Below are positions 9,364 through 16,878 of a stretch of DNA of 64,000 nt, in pieces. Both the position numbers and the translations under genes were made by a program. Numbering within the stretch: the first letter of the stretch is position 1; each line of letters starts with the position of its first letter. Source of the stretch: Undibacterium sp. 5I1 (GTDB lineage Bacteria; Pseudomonadota; Gammaproteobacteria; Burkholderiales; Burkholderiaceae_D); the NCBI RefSeq assembly GCF_034314085.1, contig NZ_JAVIWI010000001.1, forward strand, positions 930,001 through 994,000. The letters run 5' to 3'. The notes below the pieces were generated by a model that was not told the origin of the DNA, did no database searches, and worked only from the letters and a program-made list of their open reading frames with translations.

Positions 9364-9428
9364 TTAATATTTCGATTTAATATTTCGATTTAATATTTCG
9401 ATTTAATATTTCGATTTAATATTTCGAT
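9364..9428. repeat. Five perfect 13-bp tandem repeats upstream of stress gene
   Basis: Five consecutive perfect copies of TTAATATTTCGAT. They begin 20 bp before the start codon of the minus-strand YflT-like gene and therefore occupy its promoter or leader. The array is AT-rich with a CG step in each unit. Copy-number change would alter promoter or leader length. Confidence 0.95.
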
Positions 9429-9510
9429 GATGAGACAGGCGGACATCGTCAGGCGCAATGCAATGCAGTTCAATGTCCGTTATTTAGCAATACGGCTCAC
9501 TTTTACAAAA

Positions 9511-10164
9511 TCAATATCGAATCGTTGTATGATCCACTACGTTTTTTACACCAGGTGTTCCCCAAGCCGAATGCATGACCAGATCGCGCTCTAGCCAGCT
9601 ATGCACGGTTCCCGCCAAAGTCACCTCTGCGCCGTTGACGCTGACTGAAACATTCTTTGCGTCGTTATGAGCACGCCGTTTCAAGGCTGCTTCGATATCT
9701 GATTTCACTGCATCCAGGGAGACTTTTGGTTTGATGATAATTTGATCGCTGAGGCCGGTAACACCCATCAGATTGCGCACGGCATCAGTCACCGCTTGCC
9801 GTTGATATTCCCAGTCAACTTCGCCCGTTAAGGTGATGAAGCCAGCCTCGACAGTTACGTTCACTGCCTTGGTTGGCACATAGGTCAACCATTCAAGTGC
9901 ATTTTTTGCGGTACGCGCTATGTCGCCATCAGTTCTTTGGCTGGTTCCTGGTAACCGAACATCCATTTCGATTGCCAGCGCCTTTACACCATAAACCCGC
10001 TGTGCTGCTCGCTCTGCATCCCACTTTTCTGCAAAGCTGCTGACATGACCTGCTAGTGTGACCACGCCGTCAGATACTTCAACGCCGATATGGGAGGAAT
10101 CGACAGAAGGTTCCCATTCCAACTCAGCGAGAACGTCTTTTTGAATTTGTGTATCGGTATTCAT
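9511..10164 (-). CDS. BON-domain protein (three BON domains)
   Basis: 217-aa protein made of three consecutive BON domains at about residues 4-70, 77-145 and 148-215, each with the pattern of a Val/Gly strand such as VEVSDGVVTLAGHVSSFAEK, VEAGFITLTGEVDWEYQR and VSVNGAEVTLAGTVHSWLER. BON domains bind phospholipid surfaces or act in osmotic/stress response, as in OsmY. No signal peptide is visible, so the protein may be cytoplasmic, unlike OsmY. It lies between two other stress genes on the same strand. RBS: AAACGAAAG leader before ATG, weak. Confidence 0.85.
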   Translation of the reverse strand: MNTDTQIQKDVLAELEWEPSVDSSHIGVEVSDGVVTLAGHVSSFAEKWDAERAAQRVYGVKALAIEMDVRLPGTSQRTDGDIARTAKNALEWLTYVPTKAVNVTVEAGFITLTGEVDWEYQRQAVTDAVRNLMGVTGLSDQIIIKPKVSLDAVKSDIEAALKRRAHNDAKNVSVSVNGAEVTLAGTVHSWLERDLVMHSAWGTPGVKNVVDHTTIRY

Positions 10165-10237
10165 TTTTAACTTTCGTTTAGGTTAAAGAACAGTCAGCTT
10201 GTGCTAAACGAAAATCTTAATCTGTGCGGTGTGCCGC

Positions 10238-10456
10238 TTACGCCAAATGAATGTTGGCATGGTAGCCAAGTCGTTCAATTACTTCTTCTACTTGCGATGC
10301 AGTAACGCATGTCGGATCAGTAGATACGATAGCTTGCCCATCGCGTAAAGATAGTTCTGTATCGCTGACCCCATCCATGCCTTCCAACGCGCGGTAGATA
10401 TGACCTAAACAGGCACCGCTGGTCATGCCCTGAATATCAAAAATCATCGTTTCCAT
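10238..10456 (-). CDS. HMA (heavy-metal-associated) domain protein with incomplete metal site
   Basis: 72-aa single ferredoxin-like HMA domain, the size of CopZ-type metallochaperones. The metal loop normally reads GMTCxxC; here it is GMTSGAC, so the first Cys is Ser (AGC codon at 10418-10420, one base from TGC) and only Cys16 remains. The rest of the fold is present (GHIYRALEGMDGVSD, VEEVIERLGYHANI). RBS GGAGAAT lies 8 bases before ATG. Neighbours are the triple-BON gene downstream and a CDF exporter upstream on the same strand, so a role in metal handling was likely ancestral; whether it still binds Cu/Zn is doubtful. Confidence 0.8.
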   Translation of the reverse strand: METMIFDIQGMTSGACLGHIYRALEGMDGVSDTELSLRDGQAIVSTDPTCVTASQVEEVIERLGYHANIHLA

Positions 10457-10911
10457 TGCTATTCTCCATCATTAAAAAATAACCAAGTTCAGAAAAAATC
10501 GTCGATGTCTCATGGAGAATTTCCGTTTTGAATTCTCTATTGATGCTTGTATGAAAGCAGGCTAGGCGAGCAGAGTAAGACCTGTCTGTGCGCTATCTAA
10601 CCGATAGGGAATAGTTGAACCCAGATTTTCCATTAGACCACTACCACTTCACCGAAACGCAGATGGCGTACGGTGTTCAGAGGAGTAGCACCAACGCGAT
10701 TTGAGTGGATGCGCAACAGCGGCAATTACAGCTTTGGCGAACTGCCTGACGTTGTTGCTCCTCCTAACAATAGGCAGCTTGCGTCGTCGGCGCGTCTAGC
10801 CAGTCAGTCCGCCAAAGGCATACTTGTCACTGTTCCAATAGAAAATCTGGGTTGAACTAAGATTTCTATTACGCCAACCTTAGGTGCCGCATGAGAGAGC
10901 GATCAATATCC
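10457..10911. other. Intergenic stretch with a MITE-like segment
   Basis: No convincing gene. A 60-codon frame at 10673-10855 has no recognised similarity and no RBS. The stretch holds the 244-bp segment with terminal inverted repeats described separately. Confidence 0.6.
10614..10857. repeat. 244-bp segment bounded by imperfect terminal inverted repeats
   Basis: Left end GTTGAACCCAGATTTTC (10614-10630) matches the reverse complement of the right end GAAAATCTGGGTTGAAC (10841-10857) at 16 of 17 positions, with weaker similarity extending about 9 bp further inward. The interior has no transposase frame. This is the layout of a MITE or a decayed insertion sequence. No flanking target duplication is obvious. 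Confidence 0.55.
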
Positions 10912-11886
10912 TTATGTGGAATTTTTTACCAAAGAGTCAAGCAGTCCAAAACGCCGCTGTACAGACGCTTTAAAAGCCGCTGCTGTTTGTGGCTTTACAA
11001 AAAAAGTCACGACCTCTGGATGGCTGGCGCGGATCTGGGTTTCAATATCTACGACCAGGGTTTCAATCTGTGATGTTGTAAGGTCATCAGCAAATTCGAT
11101 ACTCATCGCGGCCAGTATTTGATCTGGCGCAAGCTGTACCGTCAATACACCATTGGTTTTTACTGAGGGAGAAAGTTGATTCGCAATACTCAACATCGAG
11201 TCACTTAGCTGGCGGTCGGCACGTTCTCCGATCAGCAGACTTTTACTTTCGCGGGCGAGTAATCCTGCAGTACCTGCGAGTATTAGTCCTATCAGAACAG
11301 AAGCAATCCCGTCTGATGCCAGCATACCCAAATTAGTTGCTAGGTAAGTAGAAAATGCAGCAATCACGATCCCGATCAACGCCACGCTATCTTCAAATAA
11401 AACAATAAAAGAGGCAGGATCTTTGCTATGACGAAATGCTTCGTAATAACCCAATGTGCCCTTGGACGCTTTAAACTGTTTTAGTGAGATTAACCAGGAT
11501 GTACCATCAAATACAAACGCCAGTCCCAGCACAACATAACTGACGATGGGGTCATGGATTGCTTGAGGCGCCAGCAGATGTAAAATGCCTTCATATATCG
11601 AGACGCCAGCACCTAGCGCAAATACCAGCAGAGCGACAATAAAGCTCCAAAAATATAACTCGCGGCCATAGCCAATGGGGTGCTCCGCATCGGCCTGTCG
11701 TTCAGCGCGACATATGCCATACAGCAGCAATAATTCATTGCCAGTATCCACAAATGAATGAACCGCCTCGCTCCACATAGCTGCACTACCAGTCCAGGTA
11801 GCGGCGCTGGCTTTGGTAATGGCAACTAAAATATTTCCGATTAGTGCGGCGTAGATGACCTGCTTTGAAGATGCATTCGTTGCCAT
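10912..11886 (-). CDS. Cation diffusion facilitator (CDF) exporter, ZnT9-like
   Basis: 324-aa inner-membrane metal/proton antiporter. The N-terminal part starts in a first membrane helix (VIYAALIGNILVAITKASAA) and carries the helix-2 metal-site pattern in MWSEAVHSFVDTGNELLLLYG, where the S...H..D..N arrangement is typical of the ZnT9/SLC30A9-like subgroup. Further helices lie at about 75-95, 115-132, 160-180 and 187-208; the cytoplasmic C-terminal domain starts near 225. Substrate is likely Zn2+, Mn2+ or Fe2+; subgroup members are not well assigned. It is followed on the same strand by the HMA protein across the MITE-like segment. Confidence 0.88.
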   Translation of the reverse strand: MATNASSKQVIYAALIGNILVAITKASAATWTGSAAMWSEAVHSFVDTGNELLLLYGICRAERQADAEHPIGYGRELYFWSFIVALLVFALGAGVSIYEGILHLLAPQAIHDPIVSYVVLGLAFVFDGTSWLISLKQFKASKGTLGYYEAFRHSKDPASFIVLFEDSVALIGIVIAAFSTYLATNLGMLASDGIASVLIGLILAGTAGLLARESKSLLIGERADRQLSDSMLSIANQLSPSVKTNGVLTVQLAPDQILAAMSIEFADDLTTSQIETLVVDIETQIRASHPEVVTFFVKPQTAAAFKASVQRRFGLLDSLVKNST

Positions 11887-12214
11887 ATCAGTTCATTTTC
11901 ATCATCTTAGGACTACGTAAAAGCATAAAGCTATTTGCAGCAGTTCACTTATAGCGATTAGGCGGGATGCAAAACGTCAAGACCTCTCACCACCGAGGCA
12001 CAAAGGTACCGAGGAAGAATAAATAGCGAGAAAATCTGGAGAAGAGCGAAAACATGCATTTCTCTTTTTTTGTCACTCCGTCTTTACGTGTTTCTGTGTC
12101 TCGGTATCTATATGATGAGAGGTTTTAGTTTTTGCGTCAGTCCCATTTATTTGATGACACTCCTTGGTACCCCAAAATTCACCAATTGCAATCAATCACT
12201 GCTGTGTTTGAGAC
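11887..12214. other. Intergenic stretch with a large imperfect hairpin
   Basis: No gene is seen. Bases 11964-12144 form an imperfect hairpin of about 180 bp: left arm GGGATGCAAAACGTCAAGAC then CTCTCACCACCGAGG, right arm CTCGGTATC...GAGAGGTTTT...TTGCGTCAGTCCC. Its outer ends resemble the GCAAAA palindrome family found four more times in the window, with a different interior. Confidence 0.55.
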
Positions 12215-12910
12215 TTATTGCATGCCTCCAAATATAGAGCCCACAGCATAGGTTAAGCCCATCGCTAAAGCGCTCCAGAAAGTTACCCGTACCGATCCTT
12301 GTACGACATTAGCACCACCAACATAAGCAGCAAGCCCACCAAGAACTGCGAGAAAACCTATAGAAGTCGCTGCCACGAGCCAACTCAAATAGGGGTTAGG
12401 TATCAGAACCGATACCAATAAGGGCAGCAATGCACCAATCGTAAAACTACCGGCAGAGGCAAAGGCGGCCTGCAATGGACGGGCGCTCAGAGTTTCAGAA
12501 ATACCTAACTCATCTCTGGCATGGGCATTCAGCGCATTATTTTTCATCAGATCGATAGCGACCTGTCGCGCTAAGGAGGTATCTAGCCCTCGATTAATAT
12601 AGATCTCAGTTAATTCTCTTAACTCACCCTCGGGATCAGTTTTTAATTCTCGTCTTTCGGTCTCCAGCGCCGCATTTTCTGTGTCCGCCTGGGACTGAAC
12701 GGAAACATATTCTCCGGTTGCCATGGACATCGCGCCCGCCACCAGACCCGCTACGGCCGCAATCAAAATACTAGTATGGCTGGCGTTAGATGCTGCAACA
12801 CCTAAAATTAAACTCGAGGTAGAAACGATGCCGTCGTTCGCACCCAGCACAGCAGCTCGCAGCCAGCCGATATGTTCAAGTTTATGTTGCTCAGGATGCT
12901 TTCTTCTCAT
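12215..12910 (-). CDS. VIT1/CCC1-family transporter
   Basis: 231-aa membrane protein of the vacuolar iron transporter family, which exports or sequesters Fe2+/Mn2+ across membranes. The N-terminus EHIGWLRAAVLGANDGIVSTSSLILGVA carries the family's first-helix signature with conserved Asp. A cytosolic metal-binding loop rich in Glu lies at about 68-125 (ENAALETERRELKTDPEGEL). Further helices are at about 148-170, 172-195 and 205-228. RBS AAATGAGAT precedes ATG. It belongs to the metal-handling part of the stress island with the CDF and HMA genes. Confidence 0.9.
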   Translation of the reverse strand: MRRKHPEQHKLEHIGWLRAAVLGANDGIVSTSSLILGVAASNASHTSILIAAVAGLVAGAMSMATGEYVSVQSQADTENAALETERRELKTDPEGELRELTEIYINRGLDTSLARQVAIDLMKNNALNAHARDELGISETLSARPLQAAFASAGSFTIGALLPLLVSVLIPNPYLSWLVAATSIGFLAVLGGLAAYVGGANVVQGSVRVTFWSALAMGLTYAVGSIFGGMQ

Positions 12911-13299
12911 GATCTCATTTACCGTATTTGTGTTTCGTACTCATTTTTTTACTTCTATTTCCATGACGTAAGATAGTTTCTGATTAGGAGTTATGCAAAA
13001 TTGTTCCAGCAAGGCGTAGTGACGACAGTGCTTTAGTGCGGCTAGTCGCTGCAACGCAGCTGGGGCGGTTTTGCGTCAGTCCTACTAATACTTTTCTTGA
13101 TTCATACGTCAACAACTTTATACGAGTATGTCGCAAAAAATAATTTATTTACTCGCTATTTTTAGCCTGTATCAATTACGTCAACCGACTAACTGATTCT
13201 GTGTGCCACCTGATATTGGCTAAGCGAACTACCGCACAGACGACTTGATCTTGTCAGGCTCAATATGAGCTAACTAAAACGCCTGCATGAGAGTTCGCC
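12911..13299. other. Intergenic stretch between divergent VIT and SDR genes
   Basis: Contains the palindromic element at 12985-13084. The remaining 215 bp should hold the SDR promoter, but no clear -35/-10 pair stands out. Confidence 0.5.
12985..13084. repeat. GCAAAA palindrome family, copy 1
   Basis: About 100-bp imperfect palindrome. Left end TAGGAGTTATGCAAAATTGT, right end GGCGGTTTTGCGTCAGTCCTA, with the arms CAGCAAGGCGTAGTGACGAC and GTCGCTGCAACGCAGCTG pairing inside. Related copies are at 16737, 24206 and 49928. Confidence 0.7.
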
Positions 13300-14259
13300 A
13301 TGACATCCATAACGTCCATAACATCGATAACACCCGCAACATTTAGTGAGGTGAACACATCTACCAACACAATTACGGCTGCAAGTCCAAGTAATCAAGC
13401 CGGGATAAATGCAAAACCAGTATGGTTTGTTACTGGTTGCTCCACAGGCTTTGGCAGGGAATTAGCGCAACATCTGATCGGTCTGGGCTATAACGTTATT
13501 ATCACCTCGCGTAATACAGATGACTTAAAGGAGCTGGCACACCATAAAAACGTGCTGATCTTGACCTTAGATGTGACCGACCAGCAGCAAATTAATCAGG
13601 CGATTAAAGCCACAGAAGACAAGTTTGGTCGTATTGATGTGCTAGTCAACAATGCTGGAATAGGCTACTTCGCAGCGGTTGAAGAAAGCGAGGAAGAAGA
13701 GATCAGGAAGATGTTTGAGGTCAATGTCTTTGGCTTGGGCAATATGATCCGTGCGGTGTTGCCTGGAATGCGGCAACGACAATCGGGTTTTATCGTCAAC
13801 ATCTCTTCAATTGGCGGTATTTGTGCTTTTCCAGCAGTGGGTTATTACAACGCGACCAAATTTGCGGTAGAGGGTTTGTCCGGCGCACTGTGTCAGGAAG
13901 TGGAACCTTTAGGTATCAAAGTCATGCTAGTCGAACCGAGTGGTTTTCGGACGGATTGGGCGGGGCGGTCAGCCAACGAAAGTAAGCTACAAATTGAGGA
14001 TTATGCCTCCACTGCAGGTGTCTGGCGTAGTCAGGTAAGAGCGATCTCCGGCAAACAACCTGGCGATCCTGTTCGCGCTGCACATGCGATTGTTCTGGCG
14101 GTGGAATCACCCAAACCACCGCATCATCTGTTGCTTGGTAACGCTGCATTTGAAGGCGCGATGGCTAAACTGACCGACTTGCGTAAAGATTTTTTAGCAT
14201 GGGAAGACGTTACACGCGCTGCTGATTTTCCTAAAAATCAATCCAAAAATATGACTTGA
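13300..14259 (+). CDS. Short-chain dehydrogenase/reductase
   Basis: 319-aa classical SDR oxidoreductase. The NAD(P)-binding motif TGCSTGFGRELA is at about residues 46-57, the NNAG motif is in DVLVNNAGIGYFAA, and the catalytic triad is Ser in NISSIGG and Tyr/Lys in GYYNATKFAVEG. Substrate cannot be told. An N-terminal tail of about 40 residues, rich in Ser/Thr/Ile and starting with three SIT repeats (9-bp repeats in DNA), precedes the domain and is not part of the fold. A later start is possible but no better RBS is seen. It is followed by the Usp gene on the same strand. Confidence 0.87.
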   Translation: MTSITSITSITPATFSEVNTSTNTITAASPSNQAGINAKPVWFVTGCSTGFGRELAQHLIGLGYNVIITSRNTDDLKELAHHKNVLILTLDVTDQQQINQAIKATEDKFGRIDVLVNNAGIGYFAAVEESEEEEIRKMFEVNVFGLGNMIRAVLPGMRQRQSGFIVNISSIGGICAFPAVGYYNATKFAVEGLSGALCQEVEPLGIKVMLVEPSGFRTDWAGRSANESKLQIEDYASTAGVWRSQVRAISGKQPGDPVRAAHAIVLAVESPKPPHHLLLGNAAFEGAMAKLTDLRKDFLAWEDVTRAADFPKNQSKNMT

Positions 14260-14348
14260 TCTTGGTTTGATCAAAGCGAATAACTAACTTTGTGATGTTT
14301 TTTTCTGTCGATAATTCAACAGACCAGATTGACAAATGGAGCAATAAA

Positions 14349-15188
14349 ATGACCTATGCAAGCTTGATGGTTAACGTTGAATTAGGACGTTCAAATAAGG
14401 GACTTTTGACAACCGCTACCGGTCTTGCCAATCGATTTAATGCTCACTTGATCGGTATTGGTGTTTGCAAGCCTATGCAATTTGCTTACGGCGATGGCTA
14501 TATTTCTGGCGATCTGATCAGACAAGATCAAGATGAAATTAATAAAGAAATCCATGAGGCGGAAACAGAGTTTCACGCTGTTTTAAAAGAGGGTATGGCT
14601 GAAGGTTTGCAAATATCCGAATGGCGTTCTGCGATTACTCTGACGCAGTTATCAGACTATGTCGCACAACAGGCTCGATGCGCCGATCTGATTATTACCT
14701 GCGCTAAATCTGGTTCTATATTTGACGATGCGCGGGTTATGAATATTGGTGATCTGGTTATGCAGACTGGCAGACCTGTTCTGATCGTTCCACCAGATAT
14801 GGCACGGCTGGAGCTTAACTGTGTCGTCATTGGATGGAATGACACACGTGAGTCCAGGCGAGCCATTATCGATGCTTTACCTTTGCTCAGGCAAGCAACT
14901 AAGGTTGTGGTAGTTGAGATATCTAAGGACGATAATTTATCGGATGCCCATGCAGATTTAGATGATGTCGTCGCCTGGCTGCACCGGCACGATATTAAGG
15001 CAGAATCTCTTGCATCTTTTTCGGTCAATGACGATACCAAGCAATTGCTCGCAATTATCCAAGACTATCGAGCTAACATGATTGTGGTAGGCGCGTTTGG
15101 TCATAGTCGCTTTCGGGAATGGGTATTTGGCGGCGTCACCCATGATCTGTTACTGCGCGCTGATTGCTGTACTTTTATATCACATTAA
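14349..15188 (+). CDS. Universal stress protein, tandem Usp domains
   Basis: 279-aa protein with two Usp domains: residues 1-145 (degenerate, MTYASLMVNVELGRSNKG start) and about 150-279. The second ends with VVGAFGHSRFREWVFGGVTHDLLL, which resembles the ATP-binding G-2x-G-9x-G(S/T) loop, though the final Ser/Thr is replaced by Val-Thr. Start 14349 is chosen because GGAG lies 7 bases upstream; an in-frame ATG at 14292 lacks an RBS. Such proteins raise survival under stress and growth arrest. It follows the SDR and precedes an unknown small gene. Confidence 0.88.
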   Translation: MTYASLMVNVELGRSNKGLLTTATGLANRFNAHLIGIGVCKPMQFAYGDGYISGDLIRQDQDEINKEIHEAETEFHAVLKEGMAEGLQISEWRSAITLTQLSDYVAQQARCADLIITCAKSGSIFDDARVMNIGDLVMQTGRPVLIVPPDMARLELNCVVIGWNDTRESRRAIIDALPLLRQATKVVVVEISKDDNLSDAHADLDDVVAWLHRHDIKAESLASFSVNDDTKQLLAIIQDYRANMIVVGAFGHSRFREWVFGGVTHDLLLRADCCTFISH

Positions 15189-15258
15189 TTTCCGGATATT
15201 TTTCTCGATGCAGAAAGTGCAATCTCCGGTTTTATTTTTGATTTTTATGAAGGGTTGG

Positions 15259-15654
15259 ATGCTTTATGTGTCCAAATATCTAAGCATTCAAACGCAAACA
15301 ATTTCAAGTTTGGGAAGTCTAATGGAAGAGCTAAAATCAAATCCCCTTAATGGTTGCCTGACAAAGGCAGATTTACAATTTTCATATTCTCTCGATCTGA
15401 GTGGCGATATTAGTGATCCCCATGCTGAAAATAACTTTAAACAAGACAATACCGTTCTTGATAGAGACGATGGGGATCAGGTTTTATGTTTTGTGAATGA
15501 ATTTGCTAAACAGCATCCCGACCTGGGAGAAGAGAAAGTGGTAGCGCTACGTACCGAACGTATTCTCAAAACTATAATTCCCGACGATATCAGCAGCTGT
15601 AAGGACATGACCAGCTGGCTAGTTCATAGCTGGCATCGTTATTCTTCTATTTGA
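15259..15654 (+). CDS. Hypothetical acidic protein
   Basis: About 131 aa from the ATG at 15259, which has AAGGG shortly upstream; in-frame ATGs at 15208 and 15247 are alternatives. I do not recognise the family. The product is hydrophilic and acidic with a stretch DNTVLDRDDGDQVLCFVNEFA and a C-terminal part ending HSWHRYSSI. No signal peptide or membrane segment is evident from this start. It directly follows the Usp gene by 70 bp and may be co-transcribed. Confidence 0.5.
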   Translation: MLYVSKYLSIQTQTISSLGSLMEELKSNPLNGCLTKADLQFSYSLDLSGDISDPHAENNFKQDNTVLDRDDGDQVLCFVNEFAKQHPDLGEEKVVALRTERILKTIIPDDISSCKDMTSWLVHSWHRYSSI

Positions 15655-15932
15655 TTATATTTTCTAAGCAAGCTTATTTAGCAAGCTTATTAAACAACCT
15701 TAATAAGAAAATTCACTGAAAATAGTGACTAAGCATGCAGTCAGATATCAACTCTATTCTTTGATCTGGATCAACAAAATCGGAGAATCAATGGGTATGT
15801 TGGATGACCAACAGACGAAATAAGTCTCAAAAGTCTACAAGTAGTACGTCACCAAAATACGACGAAAAAATCCTACAGGTGTTACGCCCGTTTTGATTTT
15901 CCTTGTTACCTAAATTGATAGAAAAGAAAAAA
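15655..15932. other. Intergenic region with a 13-bp duplication
   Basis: No gene seen. Bases 15668-15693 hold two near-identical tandem 13-mers beginning GCAAGCTTATT. The rest should contain the promoter of the PRC-barrel gene. Confidence 0.45.
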
Positions 15933-16634
15933 ATGAAACTCACAAAAAATAGAATTCTCATCGCCGTTGCAAGCACGCTGGCAATCTCAGGCGCATTAAT
16001 GTTCACAGACACTGGCGTTGCTAGCGCACAAGTTGCTGGATCTACCACCATGATCGGTATGACAGTATCGGAAGTGCAGCAAGTTGCGACTGGTTGGAGT
16101 GCCAAAAAAAGTATTTTAGGCAAATCAGTTTATAACGAGACTGGAGAAAAAATCGGTAAGGTCGAAGATCTGATCATCACACCGGAAAAGAATGTGTCTT
16201 ATCTGATTATTGCTGTAGGCGGGTTTATCGGACTTGGTCAGCATAATGTGAGCATCCCCTCACCGCAAATTATCGAACAGGACGGTAAATTAATTTTACC
16301 GGGTGCATCTAAAGAGGCTGTAAAGGCAATGCCTCCATTTAATTACGCTAGTGACACCGCAAAACGCGATCTGTTTTTAGCAAATGCTGAGCAAGATCTG
16401 AATAAAGCAAAAGCAAAAATCGCAGAGATTCAAAAAAAATCTGCAACCCTCTCAGGTGAAGCAAAAACTAAGCTTGACCAGCAATTACAGACTCTGCAGC
16501 AAGACGTTAAATTGGCTGAAGATAAGCTGACTGCAATGAAGCGTGCAGAGGCAAAAAAATGGAAAAATTTTGAGGCTGATGTCAATAAAGCGTTCGTTCG
16601 CATGAAGCATTCAATGGAAAGCATCATTACCTGA
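15933..16634 (+). CDS. Exported PRC-barrel domain protein
   Basis: 233 aa from MKLTKNRILIAVASTLAISG. An N-terminal signal peptide (Lys-rich start, hydrophobic core, cleavage likely near VASAQ around residue 33) is followed by a PRC-barrel domain at about residues 55-125 (LGKSVYNETGEKIGKVEDLIITPEK; VSYLIIAVGGFIGLGQHNVSIP). The C-terminal half is a Lys/Ala/Gln coiled coil. An upstream in-frame TTG at 15903 is less likely. Such periplasmic proteins are common in stress regions of Burkholderiales; function is unknown. Confidence 0.8.
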   Translation: MKLTKNRILIAVASTLAISGALMFTDTGVASAQVAGSTTMIGMTVSEVQQVATGWSAKKSILGKSVYNETGEKIGKVEDLIITPEKNVSYLIIAVGGFIGLGQHNVSIPSPQIIEQDGKLILPGASKEAVKAMPPFNYASDTAKRDLFLANAEQDLNKAKAKIAEIQKKSATLSGEAKTKLDQQLQTLQQDVKLAEDKLTAMKRAEAKKWKNFEADVNKAFVRMKHSMESIIT

Positions 16635-16736
16635 TTTATCAGGAACTCAGTGATCTATATGGTCTTGAGTTACGGTGTCAATGTCGAAAAAACGTTTGCA
16701 CCAGCGACACGATTTTCTCTTCTCAGTTAATAACAA

Positions 16737-16848
16737 TAGGACTTACGCATAATGGTCTAGGTAAGGCGTAGTGGCAAATCAGTATTTGGTGCGTTAGTTA
16801 GTACCAAAGGCAGCTACAAGGCAACTGGGGCGGTTTTTTGTAAATCCT
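16737..16848. repeat. GCAAAA palindrome family, copy 2
   Basis: Left end TAGGACTTACGCATAATGGTC, right end CTGGGGCGGTTTTTTGTAAATCCT. It shares TAAGGCGTAGTGG with copy 1 (AAGGCGTAGTGAC) and ends 30 bp before dnaK, so it occupies the dnaK leader or promoter region. Confidence 0.65.
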
Positions 16849-16878
16849 GAACAAGTATCATCTAAAGGACGACATATC

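Noticed and set aside
10673..10855. 60-aa ORF inside the MITE-like segment
   Set aside because: No start signal, no recognised domain, and it spans one terminal repeat.
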